Shown here: piece by piece, positions 1-7,538 of the stretch
Numbering within the stretch: position 1 is the first letter of the stretch
Layout: every line of letters begins with the position of its first letter
NCBI GenBank assembly: GCA_964510315.1
Contig: CAZEAP010000015.1
Span: forward strand, 18,418 to 82,417
Direction of reading: 5' to 3'
Length of the DNA stretch: 64,000 nt
Source: CAZEAP01 sp964510315
GTDB lineage: Bacteria > Planctomycetota > Brocadiia > SM23-32
Notes under the pieces: generated by a model
What the model was told of the DNA's origin: nothing
The model's database searches: none
Seen by the model: the letters and a program-made list of their open reading frames with translations, nothing else
Translations under genes and position numbers: made by a program

Positions 1-638
1 AGCGGCGGGTGGGGAGCGTAGATGCCCACGTGGATGAATGAGGGCCGTCCCAGCCGGAGGAAGTGGAGCGCCTGGGAGACGGCGAAGCCGCCGTGGCTTG
101 CCTCCGCCGGGGCATCCACCGTCCACTGCATGAACGGCCCGTCCCCCCGGATTCGCTCGCGTGGTCGAGGGACGCGCATGCGCTCGGCGTGCTCCGGGTG
201 TTCGTCCCGGAGCCACCGGGTGTAGGCGTCCTCGTAGCAGCCCGGCTCCTCGCTGAGGGCCATGTAGTCGAACCCGTAGCGCCCCCTCGGGGCGGGGTCG
301 AGGTCCATCTCGTCGTGAGGTTCCAGGTGCAGCTTTCCGACCTGCGCGGTGGCATAGCCGGCGCCGCCGAAGACCTCGGCGCAGGTGGGCCCCCTGTCCG
401 GCGGCAGCGCCGGCCCGTTGCACAGCAGGCCTGTGCGGCAGGGATACTGCCCTGTCATGAAGCTGGCCCGGCTGGGCATGCAGACGGGGTTCTGCCCGTA
501 ACAGTGCTCCAGGGCCGCCCCCCCGGCGGCGAGACGGTCGAGGTTTGGGGTGTGGACGGCCGGATTACCGTTCGCGCCGACACAGTCGTACCGCATGTGG
601 TCCGTGGTAATCCATATGATGTGTCGCGGACGCTCCAC
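1..638 (-). CDS. Sulfatase, N-terminal part (runs off the left edge)
   Basis: Type I sulfatase (alkaline-phosphatase superfamily) that would hydrolyse sulfate esters, probably of polysaccharides or glycans. About 212 residues are in the window; full members usually have 450-550. The N-terminus reads IIWITTDHMRYD, the metal-binding strand of the fold. The signature NPVCMPSRASFMTGQYP follows, with Cys53 as the residue matured to formylglycine in C-x-P-S-R sulfatases. Further on, FIHVGIYAPHPP matches the family's F-x-x-PHxP region. The start is GTG at 638: an in-frame TGA lies just upstream, and AGGGGAG stands 9 bases before the GTG. There is no signal peptide at this start, so the protein may be cytoplasmic. 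Family is certain; substrate is unknown. Confidence 0.93.
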   Translation of the reverse strand, partial: MERPRHIIWITTDHMRYDCVGANGNPAVHTPNLDRLAAGGAALEHCYGQNPVCMPSRASFMTGQYPCRTGLLCNGPALPPDRGPTCAEVFGGAGYATAQVGKLHLEPHDEMDLDPAPRGRYGFDYMALSEEPGCYEDAYTRWLRDEHPEHAERMRVPRPRERIRGDGPFMQWTVDAPAEASHGGFAVSQALHFLRLGRPSFIHVGIYAPHPP

Positions 639-760
639 GGGGCAAGTCTCCCCTCAAACTCACTGATAGCAGGAAAACGCACCTGGAGAACCAGTGAAAG
701 ACCTGCTGAGCACCTGGCATCGGGCCCTTCGCACCGAAACACCGCAAGCGAAACAGGTCT

Positions 761-1087
761 CTATTCTTCGCGCTCGGCCGCTGCTATCTGAACCTTGACG
801 ACATCGAAGAAAACATCGCGCAGGTCCTCGAAAACTGGACGGGCGGGCTCGGTACCTTCCGCGCCCAGCAGAAGCCACAACGGTACATCAAGGCCCTTTG
901 CCACAGCCCGAAGGAAGGACAATCCGGGATCCCGATGGCCATTTTCGACCTGCGAGAGGTAGGAGCGGGAAACTCCCCACTGCTCGGCGGCGTCCTTCTG
1001 TGACAGGTCCGCCGCCACCCTCAAAAGCTTGATGGCTTTGCCGGGGCGTATGAACGTTTTCCGAGAATCGTCAGTTTTAGTAGCCAT
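761..1087 (-). CDS. XRE-family helix-turn-helix regulator
   Basis: 108-aa DNA-binding protein. Residues about 15-72 form a Cro/CI-type HTH: the recognition region reads DAAEQWGVSRSYLSQVENGHRDPG, followed by a helix ending in LDVPLWLLL. The short C-terminal tail (to AAEREE) has no recognised domain. AGGGTGAT before the ATG is a reasonable ribosome site. It is the last gene of an AT-richer islet of small genes read leftward from the consensus promoter at 1757-1785, and lies just upstream of the sulfatase on the same strand. It probably regulates its own cluster or the sulfatase; that is inference from position. Confidence 0.88.
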   Translation of the reverse strand: MATKTDDSRKTFIRPGKAIKLLRVAADLSQKDAAEQWGVSRSYLSQVENGHRDPGLSFLRAVAKGLDVPLWLLLGAEGTEPARPVFEDLRDVFFDVVKVQIAAAEREE

Positions 1088-1281
1088 ATTTTATCACCCT
1101 AAGTGGGAAAATCTCTCTTTTGGTTCGGGCCACCATTGATCGGACTGGCTGACCCGATATCCTCTAAAGCAGCTATTGGTTGCCGAAGCTCGCATCCAGA
1201 GCATCCCCCGGATACTGGCGTGCGCGCAGTCCGGGAAGCCCCCGACCCTGCGACGGCCTCTCATTGGTGGACGCTGGTCTT

Positions 1282-1569
1282 TCAAAAGTGCTCCATGATC
1301 AAGCGTTCCAGTTCAAAAAGGCGTTTTTGAGTCGCCAGAAGACCTGTACGCAGCATCTCCCACTGTTCGGAACTGATCTCATTCAGGGATTGATCTTCGA
1401 ACCAGTCCCTTAAAGTTGATAGCTTCTCCAAGTCTGTGCTCAGGTCCAGAGGCTGCCAATTCCCCTGCACTTCTTTGATTGACGTGATAGAGGCAATAGT
1501 CAGGTCAATCCAGGCCAAGATGATTGCCTTTATATGTTCATCCGAAAGGCAGCCTCCACGAGTCGGCAT
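1282..1569 (-). CDS. Hypothetical 95-aa protein
   Basis: I recognise no family. The protein is mostly helical in composition (runs such as SDEHIKAIILAWIDLTIASI and a leucine-rich C-terminus ending in RLIMEHF), with normal amino-acid usage and lower GC than its neighbours. It has a strong ribosome site, AGGGAGG, 9 bases before the ATG. Its start follows the stop of a 27-aa ORF by one base, and it precedes the XRE regulator on the same strand. A partner to the regulator (for example a toxin-antitoxin arrangement) is possible, but the sequence does not resemble a known toxin. Confidence 0.7.
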   Translation of the reverse strand: MPTRGGCLSDEHIKAIILAWIDLTIASITSIKEVQGNWQPLDLSTDLEKLSTLRDWFEDQSLNEISSEQWEMLRTGLLATQKRLFELERLIMEHF

Positions 1570-1570
1570 A

Positions 1571-1654
1571 TCAGGTTTCCTCCCTGAACACCGGAACGGT
1601 TATGTGGCAGGGCTGGTGTCCGCTGCCACCATGTGCTACCGGCGCTTCCCTCAT
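1571..1654 (-). CDS. Small ORF, 27 aa, coupled to the 95-aa gene
   Basis: Encodes MREAPVAHGGSGHQ... and ends in FREET. A clear ribosome site, GAGGAGGA, lies 8 bases before the ATG. Its stop is separated by a single base from the ATG at 1569, and its own ATG overlaps the TGA of the preceding 25-aa ORF (ATGA). The arrangement, not the peptide, is the evidence: it looks like a translationally coupled leader. No homology is recognised. Confidence 0.35.
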   Translation of the reverse strand: MREAPVAHGGSGHQPCHITVPVFREET

Positions 1655-1728
1655 CCGCTCAATCCTCCTCTCGTTACAGTCGCCAGTCCGCCAAGAACGC
1701 TGTGATGTCCGACCGCTCGTGAAGACAT
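1651..1728 (-). CDS. Small ORF, 25 aa, first in the leader of the islet
   Basis: Encodes MSSRAVGHHSVLGGL... and ends in TRGGLSG. GGAGGGG stands 8 bases before the ATG, about 20 bases downstream of the predicted transcription start from the promoter at 1757-1785. The TGA overlaps the ATG of the next small ORF. No family is recognised; translation is inferred from the ribosome site and overlap only. Confidence 0.33.
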   Translation of the reverse strand: MSSRAVGHHSVLGGLATVTRGGLSG

Positions 1729-1756
1729 CTCAGCCGCCCCTCCATTCGATAACATC

Positions 1757-1785
1757 ATTATACTCTGACTATATAAAATTGTCAA
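1757..1785 (-). promoter_or_regulatory. Consensus sigma-70 promoter for the small-gene/XRE islet
   Basis: On the minus strand the sequence is TTGACA, 17 bases, TATAAT: a perfect match at both hexamers. Transcription would begin near 1750 and run through the 25-, 27- and 95-aa ORFs into the XRE gene. Confidence 0.8.
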
Positions 1786-1892
1786 GAAGCAACTTATGTT
1801 TACTCTTCTGCAGTCCGACCAACCCTGCCGTTTCCCGAGTTCGTCTCGTGATCGAGGGCCTCGAGCGAAGGCAGTTCCTCTCGGCCTCCGCG

Positions 1893-1921
1893 TTGCGAAG
1901 GGCTCCCACACAGTCTATACT
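1893..1921 (+). promoter_or_regulatory. Probable promoter of the endonuclease V gene
   Basis: TTGCGA, 17 bases, TATACT. The predicted start near 1928 leaves only about 13 bases before the ATG at 1941, which fits the weak ribosome site of that gene. Confidence 0.5.
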
Positions 1922-1940
1922 GGCGCTGGGAACTCAGGCA

Positions 1941-2636
1941 ATGAATGTACCACACCTTCACGCGTGGGACCTGGAGGCCTCTGAGGCTCGGGCGCTTCAG
2001 GAAAAGCTGGCCCCCCGGGTGCGTCTCCAGCCACTGCCACCCGACCCGGAACTCCTCGCCGGCGCCGACGTGGCCTTCAGCAAGAAACAGGGGCTGGTCT
2101 TCGCAAGCGTGGTGGTTCTGCGCCTTCCGGAGATGGAAATCGTCGAAGAGGTCGGCGCGCACGTCCCCTACGGCTTCCCGTACGTGCCCGGCCTGCTCAG
2201 CTTCCGGGAAGGGCCTGCGGTGCTGGCGGCGTTCCGCCGGCTCGACAGCCGTCCGGACATCGTGATCTTCGACGGCCACGGCTACGCTCACCCCCGGCGC
2301 TTCGGGCTGGCCTCCCACATGGGCCTGTGGCTGGGATTGCCTGCGGTCGGCTGCGCGAAGAGCCGACTGGTCGGCGAACACGACGAGCCGGGCGACACGA
2401 AGGGCGAGTCGGTGCCCCTGCTGGACGACGGGGAGCAGATAGGCGTGGTGCTCCGCAGCCGCACCGACGTGAAGCCGATCTACGTCAGTCCGGGGCATCT
2501 GTCGGATTTTGACAGCGCCGAGCAATTCGTCCTGCGCTGCTGCGTCAGGTACCGCCTCCCCGAACCGACTCGGCAGGCGGACCATGCGGTCAGCCGGCTG
2601 AAGCGGGAGTACCTGGAAAGTCATCCGACTGCCTGA
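1941..2636 (+). CDS. nfi: Endonuclease V
   Basis: 231 aa (E. coli Nfi has 223). Cleaves the second phosphodiester 3' of deoxyinosine, and other deaminated bases, in DNA repair. The family motifs appear in order: AGADVAFSK (Asp43), PYVPGLLSFREGP (with the YVPG wedge and Glu90), IFDGHGYAHPRRFGLASHMGL (Asp111), and GCAKSRLVG with EHDEP. The three acidic residues align with the known metal-binding Asp/Glu/Asp triad. The start at 1941 was chosen because upstream codons lack homology to the family and it lies just behind a promoter. The gene stands alone; the next gene has its own promoter. Confidence 0.95.
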   Translation: MNVPHLHAWDLEASEARALQEKLAPRVRLQPLPPDPELLAGADVAFSKKQGLVFASVVVLRLPEMEIVEEVGAHVPYGFPYVPGLLSFREGPAVLAAFRRLDSRPDIVIFDGHGYAHPRRFGLASHMGLWLGLPAVGCAKSRLVGEHDEPGDTKGESVPLLDDGEQIGVVLRSRTDVKPIYVSPGHLSDFDSAEQFVLRCCVRYRLPEPTRQADHAVSRLKREYLESHPTA

Positions 2637-2678
2637 GAAACCGCCACGCGGCGCCGCGCGACGGCGAGTTCGCCCGGT

Positions 2679-2707
2679 TTGACCCCAACACTTTTGCCCG
2701 GTAGGAT
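2679..2707 (+). promoter_or_regulatory. Promoter of the YIP1/DUF2752 genes
   Basis: TTGACC, 17 bases, TAGGAT, about 50 bases before the ATG at 2757. A strong ribosome site (AAAGGAGGGAG) follows. Confidence 0.65.
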
Positions 2708-2756
2708 GCCGCTGGTGCGGGTGCGGCTCAGGTGACGGGGAAAGGAGGGAGAAGCG

Positions 2757-3566
2757 ATGATACGGGTCGAGTGCGAATGCGGGAAGGTCTTTGAGGTTGG
2801 TGACCAACACGCCGGGAAGGAAGGGAAGTGCCCCGCCTGTGGACGCTCACTGCGCATCCCCGAAGTCGGCGCCGGTTCAGAAGAACCGGTCGTCCCCGCA
2901 TCTCCCGCCGGGGAGGCGGGCGGATCCTCCCTGCCGTGGCAGGACAGGGACAGCTACCCGTCGGTCTTCAGTGCCCTCTGGGAGACGCTCAAAGCGGTCC
3001 TTTTTAGTCCCGGGCCCGCGTTCTCCGGGGCGCGGGTGGAAGGGACGTTGGGAGAGTCCCTGATCTTCGCCCTCATCGTGGGGACGATCGGCGGCTACGC
3101 CGGCCTGTTCTGGCAGATACTGTTCCAGGCCATAGGCGCCTTCGCGGGACCGGCCGGGCGGCAGATGTGGGGCCGGGCGGCCCTGGGGCTCGGGCTGTTC
3201 ATAGTCCTCGCACTGATAATGGTGCCGGTCGTAGTCGTCATCGGCACGTTCCTCGCTTCGGGCATCGTCCATGTTTGCCTGATGCTGGTAGGCGGAGCCA
3301 ATCGGTCCTTTGAGGCGACCTTCACGGTAGTGGCCTACGCACTCGGCTGCACGGCCCTGTTCCAGATCGTCCCCATCTGCGGCGGCCTGGTGAGCAGCGT
3401 ATGGACCCTGGTCGTCGAGATCATGGGCCTGAGCGAAATCCACGAGACCAGCGGCGGAAGGGCCGCTCTGGCCGTATTCCTGCCCGTAATCTTCTGCTGC
3501 GGCGTTGCCGTCCTGTTCTTCCTGATCATGGGCGGCGTCGGGGCCGGCCTTGCCGGTGCTCGCTGA
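2757..3566 (+). CDS. Zinc-ribbon YIP1-family membrane protein
   Basis: 269 aa. The N-terminal 30 residues form a zinc ribbon with C-x-C (6, 8) and C-x-x-C (24, 27), of the kind common at the N-termini of planctomycete and related proteins. A hydrophilic linker follows. From about residue 95 there are five hydrophobic segments in a YIP1-like arrangement, including FALIVGTIGGYAG, LFIVLALIMVPVVVVIG and VFLPVIFCCGVAVLFFLIMG. The segment ANRSFEATFTVVAYALGCTALFQIVP is the typical YIP1 region between membrane helices. Function in bacteria is not defined. The next gene starts 34 bases on and is probably co-transcribed. Confidence 0.85.
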   Translation: MIRVECECGKVFEVGDQHAGKEGKCPACGRSLRIPEVGAGSEEPVVPASPAGEAGGSSLPWQDRDSYPSVFSALWETLKAVLFSPGPAFSGARVEGTLGESLIFALIVGTIGGYAGLFWQILFQAIGAFAGPAGRQMWGRAALGLGLFIVLALIMVPVVVVIGTFLASGIVHVCLMLVGGANRSFEATFTVVAYALGCTALFQIVPICGGLVSSVWTLVVEIMGLSEIHETSGGRAALAVFLPVIFCCGVAVLFFLIMGGVGAGLAGAR

Positions 3567-3600
3567 AGCTCCCGCCGCTGGATGAGGGAGACGGCGGACG

Positions 3601-4017
3601 GTGAGAATCGAACTCCGGGAAAGCGGGAGCGTCGACCACGAGTTGATCTGGAGTCTCGTCGCCCTCAGCGTGCTGATCGCCGCGGCGGCTTTGCCCATGG
3701 ATCAGATGCTGCAAGTCGCCGGTTACCGGTGCCCTTTCCGCGCCCTGACGGGCCTGCCGTGTCCCACCTGCCGGGGCGTCCGGACGCTGGTGGCCATGGG
3801 CTCCCTCGATGTGGCGGCCGGATTCCGCCTGAACCCCCTGGTGGCCGCCGGCTGGTGTGGGGCCGTTCTGTTCGTCCCTTACGCACTGTTCGTGTCCCTG
3901 ACCGGCAGGAGACGAGTGCGCATCGTCGAGATCAAGCTTTTGGAACGCCGGGCCGTCAAAGCCGGCTTCGCCTTACTGGTGGCGCTCAACTGGGCCTACC
4001 TCATACTCTCCGCTTGA
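3601..4017 (+). CDS. DUF2752 membrane protein (first copy)
   Basis: 138 aa, GTG start. The DUF2752 signature is present: CPFRALTGLPCPTCRGVRT followed by AMG...AAGFRLNPL. Three hydrophobic segments are visible (residues about 17-35, 80-98 and 120-136). The canonical C-G-x-T-R is changed to C-R-G-V-R here. The family is widespread, membrane-bound and functionally uncharacterised; the conserved cysteines suggest metal binding or disulfide formation. It is probably co-transcribed with the YIP1 gene. A second DUF2752 gene lies 0.8 kb downstream. Confidence 0.85.
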   Translation: MRIELRESGSVDHELIWSLVALSVLIAAAALPMDQMLQVAGYRCPFRALTGLPCPTCRGVRTLVAMGSLDVAAGFRLNPLVAAGWCGAVLFVPYALFVSLTGRRRVRIVEIKLLERRAVKAGFALLVALNWAYLILSA

Positions 4018-4079
4018 CCCCCGGGGCAGCCTGTCCCCCGTTTACACTGACCTGCTCGTACCACGCTCAGGCGCGTGAC

Positions 4080-4108
4080 TTGACAGCCCGCTCGGCTCAA
4101 CTTAGGAT
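4080..4108 (+). promoter_or_regulatory. Promoter of the TM2/DUF2752 pair
   Basis: TTGACA, 17 bases, TAGGAT, about 90 bases before the ATG at 4199. Confidence 0.6.
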
Positions 4109-4198
4109 TCGGCTCAAGGTGCGTTCGGTCAAGGCGTAGCAGGCCCGCAGGACGGGACCCGGCCGGCAACCCTTCTTCTGCCCGGGAGGTGGCTCACA

Positions 4199-4846
4199 AT
4201 GGCTCGACAGGTCAAGTGCGGCGAATGCGGCGCGGTGCTGAAGGTTCCGGACAGCGTAACGGCCGATAGAGGGAAATGCCCGAAGTGCGGTGCGGTTATG
4301 TCGCTGACAGGGGAGGAGCGGGTCGAACCTGTGGAAGAACCCGCCCCGGAACCCGCCCAGCCTACCCCCGAGCCCCAGGCCGAACTCACCCGGCCGGCGC
4401 CGCCGGCGACGGCGCAGACGCCTCCCCCCAAGTCCCAGGCGGTGGCCTTCGCCCTTTCTTACTTCCTGGGAAGCCTGGGGGTTGACCGCTTCTACCTGGG
4501 CTACGTGGGACTGGGGATTGTGAAGCTGCTGACCTGCGGCGGCCTCGGAATCTGGGCCCTTATAGACTGGATCATCATCGGCATCGGCGGGATGAAGGAC
4601 TCTTTGGGCCGGCCCCTCCAGCGAGAGCCGGTCAGCGGAACGCCCGTGAAAAGCCAGAGCACCGCGTTCGTGCTCTCCTGGCTGCTGGGCGGGCTCGGCG
4701 TGGACCGCTTCTATCTTGGTTACGTCGGCCTGGGCATCCTGAAGCTCCTCACCTGCGGGGGACTGATGATCTGGTGGCTCGTCGACTTCCTGCTGCTGGG
4801 CATGCACCTGATGAAGGACGCGGACGGCAACAGCCTTCGGGTATGA
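4199..4846 (+). CDS. Zinc-ribbon protein with two TM2 domains
   Basis: 215 aa. An N-terminal zinc ribbon (C7-x-x-C10 and C27-x-x-C30) is followed by a Pro/Glu-rich linker (residues about 45-75). Two TM2 domains then occur in tandem, each with the family motif G-V-D-R-F-Y-L-G-Y-V-G-L-G and the following K-L-L-T-C-G-G segment. The two domains are nearly identical over this core, which points to a recent internal duplication. Each contributes two membrane helices. TM2 proteins have no settled function in bacteria. The ribosome site GGGAGGTGG precedes the ATG. The stop overlaps the next ATG (ATGA), so the two genes are translationally coupled. Confidence 0.9.
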   Translation: MARQVKCGECGAVLKVPDSVTADRGKCPKCGAVMSLTGEERVEPVEEPAPEPAQPTPEPQAELTRPAPPATAQTPPPKSQAVAFALSYFLGSLGVDRFYLGYVGLGIVKLLTCGGLGIWALIDWIIIGIGGMKDSLGRPLQREPVSGTPVKSQSTAFVLSWLLGGLGVDRFYLGYVGLGILKLLTCGGLMIWWLVDFLLLGMHLMKDADGNSLRV

Positions 4847-5322
4847 AATTCCGCAGAACAAAGGTCACGTCCCAGGGCGGCGTCTTCAGCCGATGGTTCC
4901 CGCCTGTGGTCGCGGCGGCCGTGCTGGCCGCCTCGGTGGTCAGCACCGTGCCCGCGCATCTGCCGGCGACGCCCTGCCCTTTCTACAACCTCACCGGTCT
5001 GCCCTGCCCGGGCTGCGGCATGACGCGCGGATTTGTTGCCATGGGGCACGGCCGACCGGCCGATGCCTGGCGCTACAACGCACTGGCCCCGGCTTTCTTC
5101 GCCGCCCTGTGCGCCTACGTGCTGTGGTTCGGCGCGAACCTGTTCATGCCGCTCGAAGGGGTTGCGCTCTGGCTTAAGCGGCGGCGCAAGGCGCTCTACG
5201 CGGTGGCGCTCTGCCTGATAGCGCTGTCATGGGGTCTCAGCATCTGGCGACACAGCCGCGGACGGTTCGAGGGCCCCACCCCCCTGGTGCCCTATCTGTG
5301 CAGCCTGGCCGGACGGCACTGA
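4843..5322 (+). CDS. DUF2752 membrane protein (second copy)
   Basis: 159 aa. It contains the full DUF2752 signature CPFYNLTGLPCPGCGMTR followed by AMGHGRPADAWRYNAL, with the canonical C-G-M-T-R intact, unlike the first copy. A signal-anchor-like segment lies near the N-terminus and two further hydrophobic segments are centred near residues 85 and 125. The start was chosen because ATG at 4843 overlaps the TGA of the TM2 gene. Function is unknown; coupling to a TM2 protein suggests a shared membrane role. Confidence 0.87.
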   Translation: MKFRRTKVTSQGGVFSRWFPPVVAAAVLAASVVSTVPAHLPATPCPFYNLTGLPCPGCGMTRGFVAMGHGRPADAWRYNALAPAFFAALCAYVLWFGANLFMPLEGVALWLKRRRKALYAVALCLIALSWGLSIWRHSRGRFEGPTPLVPYLCSLAGRH

Positions 5323-5337
5323 CGGAACGGCAGGGGC

Positions 5338-5640
5338 CAAACGGCAGTGGCCAGTAACCAGTGACGAGAGATCAGTAGAGAGTAGACAGTAGGCAGAGCG
5401 CAGTGGCCAGTGACCAGTGATCAGTGACCAGCTCAAGAAACGGCAGTTGCTGAGCTGATGCGGCCGTTTTTTGTCTTAGTTCGTCGTCCTCCTTGTCCTC
5501 TTGTAGTTCCCCCTCTGTCGTTCGCCTTTACTCTGCGTCCCTCTGCGTCCTCCGCGGTTCCACCCGCCTTCAGTCGTCGCCGTTCTTCGTGCTCTTCGTG
5601 GTGAATCCAGTAGTCAGTAGGCAGACAGGCGGAAAGCCCT
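5338..5640. repeat. Mosaic simple-motif repeat, unit 1
   Basis: The gap between the DUF2752 gene and the deacetylase gene is filled by modules that recur at 6.84-7.53 kb: CAGTRG-type repeats, a hairpin beginning AAACGGC, a GTCCTCC series, CTCTGCGTCCCTCTGCGTCC and TTCGTGCTCTTCGTGGTGAA. Each module is itself a run of near-identical 9-12-base words. No protein-coding potential is seen. Confidence 0.85.
5438..5474 (+). terminator. Hairpin followed by T-run inside repeat unit 1
   Basis: AAACGGC and GCCGTTT form a 7-bp stem around an 18-base loop, with the last strand running into TTTTTTG. It would end the TM2/DUF2752 transcript. The same hairpin recurs at 7166-7201. Confidence 0.55.
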
Positions 5641-5679
5641 TCCCCGCACAGGCCGCTTTGCTCCCGCGTGCGGTCCGGT

Positions 5680-6597
5680 TCATTCGCGCTCCAGCAGGTC
5701 CCACTCGAGCCCGGCCAACTCGTCAGCCCGCCGGTGGAGGTCCTCCAGGCAGACCGGTTCTATCTCGATTTCACGCTGCTCGGCGACCCCCTGGAGCATC
5801 GTGCACAGGTTGCCCAGCCGCTCCACGTGGGGGTCCTCCTCTTCCCCCCAGCCGACGAGGTTTGAGGTGACGAAATGGATGGTGCGGAGGTCAACCTGGT
5901 CCTCTGCCATGCGGTCGAGCTGCCGCTCGACCAGGTCTTCGGCGTAGGCGTGTATGTCGGGCTCTTCGATGCGAAGATGAGGCGGGGTATAGGTCTCGTA
6001 GGCGGTGTAGGTACCCGCCTCGAAATCACTGCTGACCGGCACCTCGTAGAACTCCATGCTCCCGGCGGCGGTCCGGTCCAGCGGGTCGGTGTGGTGGGGG
6101 AAGGGATAAGTTTCGCTCCACGTGCTGCACTGATCCTCGTCCCGGCGACCGGGCAGTGAGCAACTGCCCTGCCGAAAGCCCTCCATGCAGACGGCATGGA
6201 AAGTGTAGTCGTTGGCGCTGAAGAAGCCGCCCCGGAACGTACGGGGCGGCTTACCCAGGCGGCTCTCCCAGGTCTTTCGCGCCAGCCCGATGATCTCCCG
6301 CTGGCGATCGTAGCCGTAGGAGCCGAGGCACGCCTGGTAGCCGCTGAGACGCGGATGGCACAGAAGGCCCAGCTCATCGCTTCCAGAGCCCAGCTCGGCG
6401 GCGGTCTCCGCCATTCGTCCCAGGGCTTCGGGCGCAAAGAAGAACGTTCCCTTCAGCCCGGCCTCCGCAAGGGCTTCAGCGAAAGCCGCCGGCCGGCTCT
6501 CGGCCTCGTCCCAACGGGAGGGACCCTCCACCTCGCCCCCGCCGACGGCCGGCAGGCAGTCCATGCTGAAAACCACGTAAAGCTTCCGGTCCGCCAC
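5680..6597 (-). CDS. Polysaccharide-deacetylase-like (NodB-fold) protein
   Basis: 305 aa. The first strand reads VVFSMDCLPA, with the Asp that in NodB enzymes is the catalytic base region. ELGLLCHPRLSGYQ supplies the histidine-containing second motif, and TFRGGFFSANDYTF resembles the R-x-P-x motif of the superfamily. Family members remove N- or O-acetyl groups from glycans; several motif residues differ from textbook NodB, so activity is not certain. The start is GTG at 6597, with AAGGAG 6 bases upstream. It stands alone between repeat clusters. A second, distinct deacetylase-like gene lies at 45601. Confidence 0.75.
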   Translation of the reverse strand: MADRKLYVVFSMDCLPAVGGGEVEGPSRWDEAESRPAAFAEALAEAGLKGTFFFAPEALGRMAETAAELGSGSDELGLLCHPRLSGYQACLGSYGYDRQREIIGLARKTWESRLGKPPRTFRGGFFSANDYTFHAVCMEGFRQGSCSLPGRRDEDQCSTWSETYPFPHHTDPLDRTAAGSMEFYEVPVSSDFEAGTYTAYETYTPPHLRIEEPDIHAYAEDLVERQLDRMAEDQVDLRTIHFVTSNLVGWGEEEDPHVERLGNLCTMLQGVAEQREIEIEPVCLEDLHRRADELAGLEWDLLERE

Positions 6598-7525
6598 AAC
6601 GGTCTCCTTCCAGCCGGATCATGAACTCTGCAAATCAGCTCCGCGCCACCCGCCAAAACGATCGGCCGCAGAGGTCTGCGCGCCGGAGGCGGGTGCGCTT
6701 CGTTCGCAGAAGCTGCGCTCGCTCAGGATGACGTCCTGGACGGTGACCCGCAACTTGTCATGCTGAGGCGCCCTACCTTCAGGCGCCGAACGCATCTCGC
6801 CGTTCCGCCGCGCCGTACTTGCACCGTACCCGTTCGGCCAGCCCTTTCTTCCGTGTCCTTCGTGTCCTTCGTGGTGACTCCAGTAGTCAGTAGACAGCAG
6901 ACAGTAGACAGCACGGAGTTCCCGGCTGCTGAGTTGTCGGGCTGTTCGTTGTCTTCCTCAGTCGTCCTCCGTGCCCTCCGTGTCCTCCGTAGTTTCCCGT
7001 TTGTCGTTCGCCTTTACTCTGCGTCCCTCTGCGTCCTCTGCGGTTCCGCCCGCCTTCAGTCGTCGCCGTTCTTCGTGCTCTTCGTGGTGAATTCAGTAGT
7101 CAGTGGTCAGTAGGCAGTAGGCAGAGCGCAGTGGCCAGTGACCAGTGACGAGTGGCCAGATCAAGAAACGGCAGTTGCTGAGCTGATGCGGCCGTTTTTT
7201 GTCTTAGTTCGTCGTCCTCCGTGCCCTCCGTGTCCTCCGTAGTTTCCCGTTTGTCATTCGCCTTTACTCTGCGTCCCTCTGCGTCCTCTGCGGTTCCGCC
7301 CGCCTTCAGTCGTCGCCGTTCTTCGTGCCCTTCGTGGTGAATCCAGTAGGCAGTAGTCAGTGGTCAGTAGGTAGTAGACAGCACGGAGTTCCCGGCTGCT
7401 GAGTTGTCGGGCTGTTCGTTGTCGTCCTTCGTGGTTCCTTCTGTGGTCACACCGACCCGGCTCCGCGGCCTACGGTTGGCCGTTCCGTTGCGGGCAGTGG
7501 CCACCGTTCCTTCAGACTTCAGACT
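6598..7525. repeat. Mosaic simple-motif repeats, units 2 and 3 (no gene seen)
   Basis: 928 bases without a credible gene. The first 240 bases are non-repetitive, apart from GGCGCC-rich stretches. From about 6840 two more copies of the mosaic seen at 5338-5640 follow head to tail: TTCGTGTCCTTCGTGGTGA, CAGTAGTCAGTAGACAG, a hairpin module, CCTCCGTGCCCTCCGTGTCC, CTCTGCGTCCCTCTGCGTCC and TTCTTCGTGCTCTTCGTGG. Module order is kept but individual modules differ by a few bases, so the copies are not very recent. Confidence 0.85.
7166..7201 (+). terminator. Second copy of the repeat-borne hairpin and T-run
   Basis: Same AAACGGC/GCCGTTT stem and loop as at 5438-5474, followed by TTTTTTG. No plus-strand gene reads into it, so it is probably just a passenger of the repeat. 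Confidence 0.4.
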
Positions 7526-7538
7526 TCAGACTTCAGAA
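7511..7538. repeat. Tandem 7-mer at the 3' end of the ATPase gene
   Basis: Four consecutive copies of TTCAGAC (the last ends in A). On the minus strand the repeat supplies the final codons and the TGA of the ATPase gene, so the repeat tract has set where that protein ends. Confidence 0.75.

Noticed and set aside
63..791. 242-codon open frame on the plus strand
   Set aside because: Antisense to the sulfatase, whose motifs are unmistakable. Long antisense frames are expected at this GC content.
1094..1285. 63-codon frame between the 95-aa gene and the XRE gene
   Set aside because: Starts with TTG over the preceding stop but has no ribosome site, and the composition (many Arg, Trp, Met, Ser) is not protein-like. 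Kept out of the gene list.
4041..4055. 15-mer TTTACACTGACCTGC shared with the lptD promoter (8388-8402)
   Set aside because: At 4041 it is not followed by a -10 element, and the match does not extend. Probably chance or a minor common word.
6840..7538. CRISPR-like look of the repeated blocks
   Set aside because: The repeats are mosaics of short words without constant-length repeat/spacer alternation, and no cas genes are near.
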